Assembly: GCA_022495995.1 (NCBI GenBank)
Contig: JAFEMH010005399.1
Location: 1 to 64,000 of the forward strand
DNA: 64,000 bases
DNA from: Adenophora triphylla var. japonica
Lineage: Eukaryota; Streptophyta; Magnoliopsida; Asterales; Campanulaceae
Direction of reading: 5' to 3'
Shown: positions 23,501 to 34,740 of the stretch, piece after piece
Layout of the letters: each line of letters opens with the position of its first letter
Numbering within the stretch: position 1 is the stretch's first letter
Program-made: the position numbers and the translations under genes
Notes under the pieces: model-generated
Seen by the model: the letters and a program-made list of their open reading frames with translations, nothing else
Database searches by the model: none
Told to the model about the DNA's origin: nothing

Positions 23501-24500
23501 GAGATTCTTTTCTTGGTTTATCTTTAAATGGAAAACCCTAATCTACCCATGGTTGGTTAGAAATGTTAGAAATGTTAGAAATGTTGGGAATGTTAAAACT
23601 TTCGTTAATTTTCTAACGAAAAGTGCTAACAACTCAAATTGGAGCACTTACAGGTTGGCCAATGTGGTTATGGTGAAGAAGTCAAATGGCAAATGGAGGA
23701 TGTGTGTCGACTTCACCACTCTAAACCTTGCTTGCCCGAAGGACAGCTATCCTCTTCCCAGAATCGACAAACTTGTTGATTCCATTGCTGGCCACTCTAC
23801 CCTCAGTTTTCTAGACGCTTACTCGGCCTACCACCAGATTAAGATGCATGAGGATGACATAGTGAAGACAAAGATTGGGAGCAAATTTCTGAGGCATCTA
23901 CTGCTACAACATGATGCCATTTGGATTGAAGAATGCAGGAGCAACTTATCAACGCATGGTAAACAAGGTCTTTAATTCACAAATTGGCCGAAACATGGAG
24001 GCCTACGTCGACGATATGGTCATCAAAACTAAGATCGGACGTCACGTGGTCGACCTGAAAGAAACATTCGCCAATCTGCGAGTAAACGACATGAAGCTAA
24101 ATCCTAGCAAGTGTGTCTTTGGAGTAGTAGCTGGCAATTTTCTTGGTTTCATGGTGTCCCATAGAGGTATAGAAGCTAACCCTGAGAAGATCAAGGCTTT
24201 AGTCGAGATGAAGGAACCTACAAGTATAAAGGAGATGCAGCGACTTAACTAAGTGGTGGCCCCAGGTCGTTTTATATCCAAGTCGGCTGAAAGGTCTCTC
24301 CCCTTCTTCAAATCATTGAGGGGGACGAAAAACTTTGAGTGGACGGCCGAATGTCATTCGTCGTTCCAACAACTCAAAGAATACCTTGCTACTCCCCCAC
24401 TATTGAGCAACCCGACTACTGGTGAGACCTTGTTCGCAGTATGCTCAAAGGGAGACAAGTCGGGCAGCAGCCTTGGTTAGAGAAGAGGAAGGTCATCAAA
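20600..24500 (+). pseudogene. Element 2 protease and reverse transcriptase, split by a solo LTR
   Basis: Protease region: ILFYKTFLEMGLS near 20740 and AILGIP near 20950, but the expected LVDTGS triplet region is frameshifted. RT starts with SNDVFAWRVEDM (about 21570) and runs to 21780, where the solo LTR interrupts it. It resumes at 23653 (LANVVMVKKSNGKWRMCVDF, then CPKDSYPLPRID). A frameshift near 23890 precedes MPFGLKNAGATYQRMV. The catalytic motif AYVDDMVIKTK lies near 24001-24033. A stop at 24250-24252 and more near 24478 and 24535 separate the connection domain from RNase H. Without the solo LTR the reading frame across the insertion would be continuous. Confidence 0.9.
21781..23652 (-). 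mobile_element. Solo LTR of a Tat-like element, 1872 bp, TSD GGTTG
   Basis: On the minus strand it starts TGTAAGTGCTCC and ends GGGTACATCACA. Exact 5-bp duplications GGTTG lie at 21776-21780 and 23653-23657. There is one LTR and no internal region, so it is a solo LTR left by LTR-LTR recombination. It holds a TATA-like gggctataaatt (near 23338-23327, minus), a (TG)n run at about 21968-21986, a 32-base tandem duplication (about 22952-23015), an 11-base tandem 'gttagaaat' (23563-23597) and the motif tggcgactccg (21819-21809). It lies in the RT domain of element 2, so it is younger than element 2. Confidence 0.9.
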
Positions 24501-25300
24501 GGCCGCTTATTATGTTAGCAAGGCCCTATCGATGTAGGGCAGATACTACAATGCAGAAAAGGTCGCATATGCTCTAGTCGTAGCCTCAAGGAAACTGCGA
24601 GCTTACTTCTTGGCTCACCCTATTGTTGTGCTCAAAAATGCCCCCCTAAGAAAAATTCTTCATAAACCAGAAAGTTCAGGTCTCTTACTCAATTGGTCAA
24701 TTTCCCTCACGGAATTCGACATCGAGTATCGACCTCGAAAGGCATTGAAGGCTCAAGCTCTAGCTGATTTCTTGGTCGAGCTGACGTTCACCAAGGAAGA
24801 TAGCGAGGTGCGAGCTCAGAAAGAGAAAGTCAAGGGGAAGGAGCCAGAGTCCCAAGTCGTCATCAACCTACCCGACGATTGTTGGAAAGTCTACTCGGAT
24901 GGGTCAGCAACTAAGAGTGTCAGTGGAGCTGGGATAGTTCTGATCGAGCCTGAGTCTGGAACAGTATATGAAGAGTCGCTAAGATTCAAGTTCGAGGCAT
25001 CCAACAATCAGACAGAGTATGAGGCCTTAGTGGCAGCCATTGAGTACGCCCAGTGCTTTGGAGCGACTAAAATCATGGCCTATTGTGACTCACAGTTGAT
25101 AGTCAACCAGGTCCGAGGAGAATACGAGGTGTTGAACTCTACTCTAGTCAAATACCACGACCTGGTGAGGAAATTGACAAAGGATTTGGAGTTTTGGGGA
25201 ATTCAGAGGATTGGTCAAGAAGACAACGAGCTAGCCGACCTACTCTCAAAACTGGCCACATCAGATGAGCCACATAAAGAGCCCATCTCCTACCTTGAGA
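24500..25300 (+). pseudogene. Element 2 RNase H domains
   Basis: A first, Ty3-type RNase H remnant ends near 24770 (EFDIEYRPRKALKAQALADF). A second RNase H of the archaeal-like type follows: VYSDGSATKSVSGAGIVL (about 24888-24942), an EYEAL glutamate near 25018, the CDSQL aspartate near 25086 and EDNELADLLSKLA near 25219-25257. The second domain looks intact over about 130 residues. Two RNase H domains are the hallmark of the plant Tat lineage. The second is in the open frame 24610-25731. Confidence 0.85.
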
Positions 25301-26590
25301 GCCCAGCTTATGAAAGGGTTCAGATTCAATGTGTGGAAAACACTTCAAATGAGAAGTGCTGGATCGAGGAAATGAAAGCATACCTGGAAAGTGGCGAGCT
25401 CCCCGAGGACGAGAAGAAGGCTCGAGCTGTCAAAAAGAAAGCTCCGAGATATGTCATCCAAGGAGGCATGCTGTTCAGAAGATCATATACCAGGCCCCTA
25501 TTGAAGTGCATTCATCCTCAAGTAATCACACAGTTGATGCATGAGGTTCACAGTGGAATTTGTGGTGGACACCCGGGGGCCAAGACTCTAGCCGACAAAT
25601 TGATTACTCTGGGATATTATTGGCCACATATAAGAGCTGACACTCATGACTTTCAGGCAAAGCAGAGCAGTGACCAATGCCAAAGGTTTGCCAACCTACC
25701 TCATCTCGCCACGATCGAGCAAACCCCGTGATTGCAGGCTTGGCCATTCGACATGTGGGCGTCGACTTAATTGGACCCTTCCCACCCGCCCGAGGAAATT
25801 GCAAGTATGTGATCGTTGCAATCGACTACTTCACAAAGTGGGTCGAAGCTAAACCACTAGCTCGCATAACAGAGGAAAATGCAATCAACTTCATTCATGA
25901 CTTCATCTGGTGTAGATTTGGTTTTCCTCGAGCCATAGTATTAGACAATGGCTTACAATTCTCAAGGGCTTTCGAAGCAGAAATGACTCGAGTAGGGATC
26001 AAGCATTCGCGCCATCCGTCGCCTATCCTCAAGGAAATGGGCAAGCCGGGTAGAAATAAACTCGTCCTATCCGCACTAAAGACAGCTTGGTTGGCCGACG
26101 TAACAATTGGTTGGACGAACTCCCCGCTTCTTTGGGCGCCTCGTACAACCACTCCTGGGGCCTACTGGGAAACCACATTCGCTCTCACATATGGATCGAG
26201 GCCATGGCACCTGCTGAACTCAGATTTCCTACTGCTAGAGTGACTTTCTTTGATCAAGAGCAGAATGACACTAACAGATTGATCGACCTGGATTTAGTCG
26301 ACGAAAAGCGAGATACAACTTACTTGCGAATGGTCAACTACAAGCAGCGAACCAAGAGTTACCACGACAAGAGGGTAAAGACTAGATCATTCCAAGTAGG
26401 GGATCATGTGTTAAGAAAGATTGAAGCAACTAGAAAGAGAACCCAACAGAATAAACTGTCTCCCAACTGGGAAGGTCCTTACATAGTTACTCGAGTCGTC
26501 AAAGAAGGGACTTACATGATCGCTCATCCTAATGGTGAAGAGCTGAAGCATCCATGGCACGCTACTCACCTAATCAAGTACTACTTCTAG
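25300..26590 (+). pseudogene. Element 2 integrase (frameshifted)
   Basis: An HHCC zinc-binding region is visible at about 25540-25690 (MHEVHSGICGGHPGAKTLAD), but the first Cys of the final CxxC is Ser (KQSSDQCQRF). A frame change near 25700 leads into the core: GVDLIGPFPP (about 25760), VLDNGLQFS (about 25950), while the third acidic block is destroyed by a frameshift near 26020. The C-terminal domain (YHDKRVKTRSFQVGDHVLRK, then WEGPYIVTRV, then HPWHATHLIKYYF) is intact and ends at the stop 26588-26590. Confidence 0.85.
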
Positions 26591-26728
26591 TTCAAGTCTT
26601 TAGCTCAGTTCAAAGTGGAAGCAGTTCCCAATTTGTCATAGTTCTAGTTTCCTATTCGATGTAAACGTTTCCCTACTTCAATAAAAATCGCAGTTTTGTT
26701 CGACCAAACATTGTGTTACACTAACTTC

Positions 26729-26995
26729 AACAAGCTCGATTCTTAATCAGCTTCGTTCTTTTAACAAGCTCGGTTCTTAATCAGCTTCGTTCTTTTAACA
26801 AGCTCGATTCTTAATCAGCTTCGTTCTTTTAACAAGCTCGACTCTTAGTCAGCTTCGTTCTAACAAGCTCGATTCCTAATCAGCTTCGTTCATTTAAGCA
26901 AGTCCGACTTAAGGTCGACTTTGTTCTAATGAGTTCGACCCTTGGTCAGCTTTGATAGTTTGAACAGGTTCGACTCGTAGTCAATCTCGTTCACA
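26729..26995. repeat. Tandem repeat between pol and antisense gene of element 2
   Basis: About 7 units of roughly 35-37 bases with the pattern 'aacaagctcgattcttaatc' then 'agcttcgttctttt', becoming diverged to the right. It sits between the integrase stop (26590) and the stop of the antisense gene (27295, minus). The same slot in element 3 carries a longer array of related sequence (33745-34640). Confidence 0.9.
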
Positions 26996-27294
26996 AAAAG
27001 TTATACAACTCTAAGGTCGACTAAATCATCAAAGATCAAGTTGACCCATTTGTCCTACTACATCTAGCTCGACACACACGTGTTGAATTCAAAAGCATAC
27101 AACATATGAAGGAATCAAGTCAGCTATGATTGCAGATAAATAAGTCTCCCAAAAGCGGACTGAGACTTGAGCAAAATAAAGTATGGAGTTTCATGCCCCC
27201 CAAAAACAGGGCCAGGACATTTAAATAGCTAACAAGACAAAAAGCAAAAAATTGTTTTGGGACTTGTTCTTTACATCATCAACACAAAAGCAAC

Positions 27295-30200
27295 CTAAGA
27301 GTCCTGGCCAGCGTCGGTCTGATCATCATTGGTAGTTCGCCCATCCGCATCGCCTCCTTGTTGCTGTGGGCTCAGGGGTTTACCCGACTCAGAATATACG
27401 CGCTGCTCAGGCTTGTCATCTTCCTCCATATCTTCTGCATCCTCCATTTCTTGGAGCACGGTATCAAAGTTCTGAGGAGCTAATTCAGGGGCAACCCAAG
27501 GTTCACAGGCTTCTTCTTGGTCCTCCTGGGCAATAAAGGCTAAATCATTCTCAGTATAAGGCACAAGCGAGTGGCCACCTCGAGCTGCCATGTCATATTG
27601 AGGCTCACGTGCCCAGCGAGCTAGCTGTTCTAGTGAGACATCAGAATCGGGGTCGACCAAAGCTCGACGCGCCATATGGCGTTTACCCAAATCCAAAAAG
27701 TCCCTGGCCTTGGCAACGACAGCATTATAATAATTGTCTCCACCCTTGAACTCGTCTACAGCTTTTTTGGAAGCGACCTGGAGGTCTTCTTGCCATTTTA
27801 CCCTTGCAAGCCTGTGCTCCTCATTTAGCTCGATCAGGAAGGTGTCTTTCTCCTTCAAAAGCTTGGTAACTGTCGCCAGCTCTGTTCTGGTCTTCTCAAG
27901 CTCAGATCGATCCGCATCCCTCTCTTTGGTCACCTCGACCACCTTGGCATCAGAAGCCTTCAGATCCTCCAAGGCCTTACCGCAATCAGCCAACGCCTTC
28001 TTCTTCACCAACTCCTGAGCATCGAAGTAGTTGTCAAGATCGTTGTATTTCTCCCTCAACTCAGACAGCTCTTGAGTTTTCTTGGAGTAGTTGTTCAGAG
28101 CCTGCCTTTCTCTCTCAATGGAGGCCCTCCAGGAGCTCTTAACTTGCTCCACCATAGTCAGATTCTGAATCAAAGAAAACCATTGGAGTATTAATTAGCT
28201 AAAGGTTGGGAGGCCTAACTGACGACCTCAAGAGATGAACGACTCAATTAAGATTAAAAGAGATTACCTTGCAGTGCACCATCCCAGAACGAGCTGAGAA
28301 TTCTTCAGGGGTAATCCCCTTATCAGCAAAGTGAGCTAGAAGGTCGACATCAATGGCCCTCCTGACCACGACCTGGCCCAAGCTCATATCTGGGTAGCGG
28401 CGGCTCAAGCTATTGACTCCTATGAGAGGAGGAACATCGCTCAATCTCCTCATCTGGTCCTCGAGAGACTCTTGGGTAGGGGGAGAAGAGATTGGTGGAG
28501 GAAGTTGGCTCGAAGAAATCGACTTTCCTTTCTCAGATCGCGACCTCTTCTTCGTATTCAGAGGTTGATCATCAGCATCCACCTCCATGTCATCATCTTC
28601 AACATTTACAACATTCAAAGGGCTGGCCCCTGCTATCTCAGCTCCAAAGGTCGCAACATTAGCCTCCTGAATTGGGTCGGAGCTTAGGCTTGCTCTAGCT
28701 GACCTGGTGGACTCGTCACCTCCTTCATTAGCATCCATGGACTGAGTACCACTCTGTACAGGGTCCACGGATTCAACCTCCTCCATTGGCACCATCCCAA
28801 TGTTATCCTTGGACAGCAAGTTGGTCCTCATCTCAGCCTCCCTCTGCCTGTTAGCTCGAGCATTAGCAGCTCCATGAGCCTTCTTAGCTTTCTTCTTGTC
28901 AGAAACGCCAACAATGCGTCTCATATTTGCTTCTTGTTCGGGAGTCAAGACTGCAACAAAGTCAAAATAGCAAAATGTTAGATCGACATACAAAAAGTTC
29001 TACATACGAGCAGAAGTTCTATGTACGAGCAAACTATGTGCGACCTAACCATCTTATATGCGAGTTAACAAGCGACGAGCTAAGAGAAGAGCATGCAGTA
29101 CAAAATAATTTATTATGCTGTCAGATCAATAAGCAGGCAAATAATAGGCGAGTAAAGGGTTGCAGAATAAGGGTATCTTACCGCCGGCATGATCCCCATT
29201 GTCCTTGCAGTAGTTGGCAGTCTTTTTACAACGTTGACACTTATCCTCAAACTTACCCAGGGCGTGGGTAACCCGACCTCGATATATTGTGCCCCTACCA
29301 ATGGCCACCAAGGGCTGCACTTCTCCCTCTCCAGCCATCATTCCGGCCTGGATGAAGTTATACTTGGTAGTAATCAGACTCTCCCAACTGATGGGCCCCT
29401 TGTCAGCTAATCGACACAACTTCTTATACAGGTCAAAATGCCAGAGTGGCTCCCAATAGTTCCTCTCATCCATGGTTTCTGTTTCATCATTGGGTAAAGG
29501 AAACTCCCATCCCAACCTACTCTCTACCACCACTACGTAGGAGTTCCATCCACTTGCTTTGCTGGGGAGATTCGTGAAGAGTTTGGGAGATTTGGGTTTA
29601 GAAGGGGTACTGATGCTCAGGTCCTCCCCACTATACTTAATACAAAAGAATTCCTTGAAGACCCTCATACAGGGTTCATATCCTAGAAACCTACACACCA
29701 TAGCAAAGCATACCAGAACCCTACAGGTATTAGCTCCGAGCTGAAGGGGTAGGGCATTAGCACACTCCAAGAACTCGTTAATAAAGGGGTCAAGTGGCAA
29801 CCTGAGGCCGGCCACGAATTGGCCATAGAAGAAAGCTACTCTAGTGGCATCCTTGGTGAAAGTCGACCTAAACTGGGCCATGAAATCCTTCTGAGTATAG
29901 ATGGTCACTCTATAGTCCTCCTTACTCACTTCACAGAAATCCCAGATCATGCTATACCTAGAGGGCAAATTCTTCTTTCCTCGCAACGGCCCGTGAGGAA
30001 CATAGCCTCTCTCATTCTTCCCAGGCACGGCTGAATCATCAAACGCATCCACAATCCTGGGGCCAGAAGAGGTAGATGCAGTAGCTCCACCTTGAGAAGC
30101 CATATCTGTACAAGAAGAAGGAGAAACAGGGGAGTCAGACCTGTGAACAATTTCAGTCGACCTACCTAAGGGCGACCTAGACTCCCCTGGAAAGCCTTTT

Positions 30201-30499
30201 CTGTTCCTAAGGAAAGAGGGTTTCTCAACATCCCTAACATAAAACAAAGCTATGTGGTCGAGCAATTCGTGAAAGAGATGAAAAGAGACAACATTAGAGT
30301 CGTCAATTGCTAAAGTGCCTACATCCTCTACAATGGGCAATCCTATTTCACTAAAATTCAGCCCCCACCTTGTCAAGATGGAGGCACATTCAGTCAGAGA
30401 CACCTCTCCCCACTCACCGTTTACATTCTTATATACCCTACGGTTAACAGTGCAGTACCCGTACCAAGCCCCTGGTTCACTACTGAAGGTCCTAGCCAT
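27295..30499 (-). CDS. Spliced antisense gene of element 2, 956 aa, apparently intact
   Basis: On the minus strand exon 1 is 30499-29182 (donor gccggcg|gtaaga), exon 2 is 28950-28268 (acceptor ttgcag|tcttga, donor ctgcaag|gtaatc), exon 3 is 28164-27295 (acceptor gattcag|aatctg). Lengths 1318, 683 and 870 give 957 codons with one terminal stop. The N-terminal half resembles the 'putative gypsy type transposon' (Transposase_28-like) family: GLRLPLDPF near residue 230, then LPLQLGANTCRVLVCFAMVC. The middle has basic stretches (KKKAKKAHG; KKRSRSEKGK) that could be nuclear signals and an acidic run. The last 290 residues are a predicted coiled coil followed by a conserved RRALVDPDSDVSLEQLARWA block and an acidic, Gln-rich tail. 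Exon limits are the same in element 3. Exon 1 may hold a further optional intron ending at cttgtacag|atatgg (near 30103). Function unknown. Confidence 0.75.
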
Positions 30500-30969
30500 G
30501 GCGGAAACAAAAATAGAGCAGAAATTGAAGCCCTAAAGCAAGTATATAAGAGAAATACCTCAGTTGATTGCGAAAAGGGAAGCTGTTGACAAAGACAAGG
30601 GCTAGGGTTAAATCCTATTGCTGCTCCGCTATTATCGCCAAGGAGATATGAGAGCTTGAAGACGGTAAAAATTCTAAACAAAGAAGGATTCTACTATTTG
30701 TATTTTCCGAAATTGGAAAGGAAAAAGGAAAATTCGAAATTATTTTCCTAATTAATGGCGGAAACAGTTTCCAAGACGGATTACCAAACGTCCAAATAGT
30801 AATCATTGCAGAAAAATGGCGCTCCTTCATCTCTGACCGTTCATATCCGACGACCAAGATCGTGCCACGTCATCTTGGGTCGACTAAACTTCAGAGCGAG
30901 TAGCGACCTGCGAGTAACAACAATTTTCATCGAGATTTCCTTAACTTCCTAGTCGAAAAAGTCAACTCG

Positions 30970-30984
30970 AAAGTTGGGGGCCAC
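30970..30984 (+). other. Polypurine tract of element 2
   Basis: AAAGTTGGGGGCCAC lies directly before TGAACATACC, the start of the 3' LTR. Purine-rich with a G run, as expected for the plus-strand primer. It is also the far upstream region of the antisense gene. Confidence 0.8.
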
Positions 30985-31550
30985 TGAACATACCAAAAGT
31001 AGCGAGTTGGTCCAAGCAAGTAAAGCCCAATCCTCAAAGCAACTATTGCCTCAGCATATCCAGTGGGCTAGGCCCAATCAGTACATGGTCCAAAGCCCAT
31101 CTCATGTATCAGTCGACTAAGTTCATTGTTTGACCTACCAGGTCCCGACCTAACTTAGTCCGACCTTAAGATCCAAGTTCTAATACGGGTACGATCCATG
31201 CTCTACCCGCCAGTCAGGTCGGCCATTCCTCAAATGGCGACCTCGACCTAATCAACAAGTGTCGACTTAACACTTTCAGGCACATATGTTCGAATTACTC
31301 CTATAACCGCATCCCTATAAATCAGGGACCGTTACAGGCACGTTCACATTACTAATAACTGTCGCTAAAATCTCGGAGCTCATGTAGCACCACCAAAAAT
31401 ACAATGGTCATCACCTATAAATACTTCATCACTACCCACGGTGTAAAGGTAACCGCAATTTTGTTATCTGAATATTCATTAATTCAATACATTTTGCTCT
31501 CCAACTTCAAATACTTACTCTCACGCCCGAGGGTCTAAGCCGGAGACACA
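30985..31550 (+). repeat. 3' LTR of element 2, truncated by about 96 bp
   Basis: Matches 17878-18443 of the 5' LTR with about 12 substitutions, then stops at GGAGACACA. The 5' LTR continues for 96 more bases to its real end before the PBS. The following base starts the 309-bp duplicated flank. The junction shares CAC(A) between both partners, which is a microhomology. Confidence 0.8.
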
Positions 31551-31857
31551 CCCAGCCCCTAAAAGAAGAGGATTATTGGGTCCCTGTTTGGGAGAAGGAG
31601 TTGACCCGTAGATTGACCTTGATAGCCAGTAGGGGACCTATCAGCTGGGATGTACTTAGGTCGAACAGAAACAACTTCATCCAAGCTGGGATGATGTTAG
31701 GTGGTGAGGGAGAGGTGGCCTCACTAGCACTGATAGTCAAGAGTTTGAGGTACCCAGGTTGGGTGATCCATGAGAGGGGTAGGTTCGAGGCTGCATGTCA
31801 TTTGTGTAAGGGTACCCCCGGTCACTGCAAATCTCAAGATCATTTTGGTGGTAAACT
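31549..31857. repeat. 309-bp direct duplication, right copy
   Basis: Right copy of 17569-17877 (three differences by eye). It ends at gtaaact, the point at which element 2 is inserted on the left, and then continues uninterrupted into intron 1 of element 3's antisense gene (gtttgcccgc). So host sequence is contiguous on the right and the duplication lies wholly at the right junction. Confidence 0.95.
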
Positions 31858-33520
31858 GTTTGCCCGCTTTTTTTCTTTTAGCTCGTCATTATTATGATTG
31901 TACCTTTCCTTCACTAACTGCTCTTTTCTTTTTGCTCGAACAGTTCTTACTCCTCAACAAGAAGCTGACATGAATCACATTTTGGGCGTGAGTGATAAGA
32001 AGAAAAGTAAGAAGGCTCACGGCACCGCCAATGCCCGAGCTAGCAGAGAGAAGGACGCTGAGTCAAGAAACAAGCTGCTGCCAAAAGAGGGCGTAGGGAT
32101 GGTGCCCATTGACGAGTCTGGGTATGTGGATCCTATGGAGAGTGATGCCCCTCATATTCAGGTTGTTGTGGTAGAGAGTGAAGAGGTCGACACTTCAGCC
32201 AAGCCCAGCTCAGATCCTGGTCCAGTACCAGAGGCTGTTAGGGCGATCCCCCAATCAACAGTTGAGATCAGTTTTGTCGATCTGGATGATGAAGAAGAAG
32301 AAGACGACCGTCCCCTCTCCAAGACAAAGAAAAGGTCGAGGCTCGGCCCAAGTCCCAAGGAAGCTGGCTCTGATCCACCCATAATTCGAACCCCTTCAGT
32401 TTCCAGCACAGAGTTTGTGCAGGCCGAGGTGGCTAGGCTCAGTAAGGTGCCTCCTCTCTCCGGAATTGATAGCTCAAGCCACCAGTATCCCGAGCTGGGA
32501 TATGGTCTGGTAATCGTTAGGTAGGCGGTACATCCCAACCTGCTAGCCCGTCTTACTGAGAAGGGGCTCACTCCTGAAGAATACGTGGAGAGGTCCGACC
32601 TCCTCCATAGCGAGGTAACCCTCCTCTTCTCTTTAACTTTCATTTGATCGTCCTTTATCTCTTTTAATTTTTATCGCTAGTTGAAATGACCCTTTTATTT
32701 TGTATTTGTGTAGTCTCTAACTCTCAATAAGCAGGCTAAGAGTAGCTGGAGGGCTGCTATTGAGCAGGAGAGGATTGCCACAGCCCAGTATGCCCGGAAA
32801 TCAGCTGAGGTTACTGAGCTGAAGGAGAAGCTGGAGGATCTGGACTCTGCCTATGAGGCAATCCAACTTGTTAAGGACGATGCGGTGAAGGCCAAGGAGG
32901 TGGTAATGGTGGACCTTGAGGCCGTCATGTCTGAGCTCGATAAGGAGAGGTCGGTTAGTGAAGATCTTCGCTTTGAGAAAGATGAAGTGGATGCTGAGCT
33001 CAAAACAGTGACCCAGATGCTTAAGGATCGTAGTGATTTCTGTATCAAACAAAGTGATGAGCACAGGGCAGCTCGAGCCTAGTGGGGGGAGGAGGCCCAG
33101 GCCAGGGAGAAGCCCGTTGTTGAAGCCTTTAAGAACAACGACGAATGCTACGACATTATTGTTGGTCGTGCCAAAGATTTTTATGACGTAAGACGCCGTC
33201 ACATGGCCCGTCGAGCCATAGTGGATCCCACTGCTGAGGTGTCTCTGGAGCAATTGGCTAGATAGGCGTCCGAGGAACAGTATGACAATGAAGCCCGTGG
33301 TGGCCACTCCTTTGTTCCTTATAACAATAATGATCTAGCCCTTATAGCTCAGCAAGATCAGGAAGATGGTTGTGAGCCTTGGTTCGCCCCTCCTATTGAA
33401 GAGAGAAACTTCAATGTAATTCTCCAGGAATTTTTGGATGTTGAGGAGAAGGAGGAGGACGAAGGTGGGGAGGTCGCCCAGGACCAGCAGGACCAAGCTG
33501 CTGACGATCAAGATATTTAA
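31858..33520 (+). pseudogene. Element 3 antisense gene, intron 1 to exon 3 (broken)
   Basis: Exon 2 is 31944-32614 (acceptor gaacag, donor gcgag|gtaacc) and exon 3 is 32714-33520 (acceptor tgtgtag, stop taa 33518-33520). It starts VLTPQQEADM like the partner's VLTPEQEANM and keeps the KKSKKAHG and KKRSR basic runs, the coiled coil (SSWRAAIEQERIA...), the RRAIVDPTAEVSLEQLAR block and the acidic Gln-rich end. Stops at 32522-32524, near 33080 and near 33264 break it. Intron positions and phases are the same as in element 2. Confidence 0.8.
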
Positions 33521-33744
33521 TTTTTGTTTGGTTTGTGTAACGAACAAGTTCCAAAAACACTCTTTTTTTTAATTTATGTAGCCCATGCCTTGCCCCAGTT
33601 TGGGGGGCATTTAACTCGTAATATTTGTTTGCTCAAGTCCCGGCCCGCTTTTGGGGGACTTCATTTATTTAATCGTAGTTGACTATACTTGAATCACTTT
33701 GTTTTGATCCTTGCTTGTATTTATTTGTCGAACTAGATTAACAT

Positions 33745-34640
33745 GAAGAACGAAACTGATAAAAGTTTTTGGTCGGACCAGTTTAAGAACGAATTCGACC
33801 AAACATTTTAGTCGAGTCTGTTTAAGAACGAGACTGACCTAAGTCTTTAGTCGGACCTGTTTAAGAACGAGGTCGACTTAGGACATCAGTCGAGTCTGTT
33901 AAGGAACGAGACTGACCTAAGTCTTCAGTCAGACTTGTTTAAGAACGAGGTCGACTTAGGACATAGGTCGAGTCTGTTAAGGAACGAGACTGATCTAAGT
34001 CTTCAGTCGGACCTGTTTAAGAACGAGGTCGACTTAGGACATCAGTCGAGTCTATTTAAGGAACGAGACTGACCTAAGTCTTCAGTCAGACATGTTTAAG
34101 AACGAGGTCGACTTAGGACATCGGTCGAGTCTGTTAAGGAACGAGACTGACCTGATCTAAGTCTTCAGTCGGACCTGTTTAAGAACGAGGTCGACTTAGG
34201 ACATCGGTCGAGTCTATTTAAGGAACGAGACTGACCTAAGTCTTCAGTCAGACATGTTTAAGAACGAGGTCGACTTAGGACATCGGTCGAGTCTGTTAAG
34301 GAACGAGACTGACCTAAGTCTTCAGTCAGACCTGTTTAAGAACGAGGTCGACTTAGGACATCGGTCGAGTCTGTTTAAGGAACGAGACTGACCTAAGTCT
34401 TAAGTCGGACCTGTTTAAGAACGAGGTCAACTTAGGACATCGGTCGAGTCTGTTTAAGGAACGAGACTGACCTAAGTCTTCGGTCGGACCTATTTAAGAA
34501 CGAGGTCGACTTAGGACATTAGTCGAGTCTGTTAAGAAACAAGACTGACCTAAGTCTTCAGTCGGACCTGTTTAAGAACGAGGTCGACTTAGGACATCGG
34601 TCGAGTCTGTTTACTGATTTTAGATCGACTAAGAGTCGGA
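33745..34640. repeat. 78-bp tandem repeat array of element 3, about 11 copies
   Basis: Unit: 'cggacctgtttaagaacgag', 'gtcgacttaggacatcggtc', 'gagtctgtttaaggaacgag', 'actgacctaagtcttcagt', with single-base length changes (gttaagg versus gtttaagg). Each unit contains two half-repeats in which 'gttTAAGRACGAG' recurs. It sits at the tail-to-tail boundary of the antisense gene and the (deleted) pol. The stretch 33521-33744 between stop and array holds nothing else recognised. Confidence 0.95.
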
Positions 34641-34740
34641 TCTGAGTTGAATAGAGCATAAGAGTAACACAGCTTGTAGATATAACATTCCATTTTATTG
34701 AAGTAAATCGGTTACATTGAGATTTTGCTCCAAAAGTAGT

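Larger units (their letters stand above)
17878..31550 (+). mobile_element. Element 2: Ty3/gypsy Tat-lineage retrotransposon with an intact spliced antisense gene
   Basis: Structure: 5' LTR (17878-18539), PBS (18543-18560), gag (18604-20253), protease and RT (about 20600-24480, interrupted by a solo LTR at 21781-23652), two RNase H regions, integrase to a stop at 26588-26590, a tandem array (26729-26990), antisense gene (30499-27295, minus), polypurine tract AAAGTTGGGGGCCAC (30970-30984) and a 3' LTR cut short (30985-31550). The second RNase H and the antisense ORF place it in the Tat lineage. Over the 566 shared bases the LTRs differ at about 12 sites, so it is a fairly young insertion, yet gag-pol has several frameshifts. 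Confidence 0.9.

Noticed and set aside
27734..28018. 94-codon plus-strand Ser/Leu-rich frame
   Set aside because: It is the shadow of the coiled-coil exon 3 of the antisense gene on the opposite strand.
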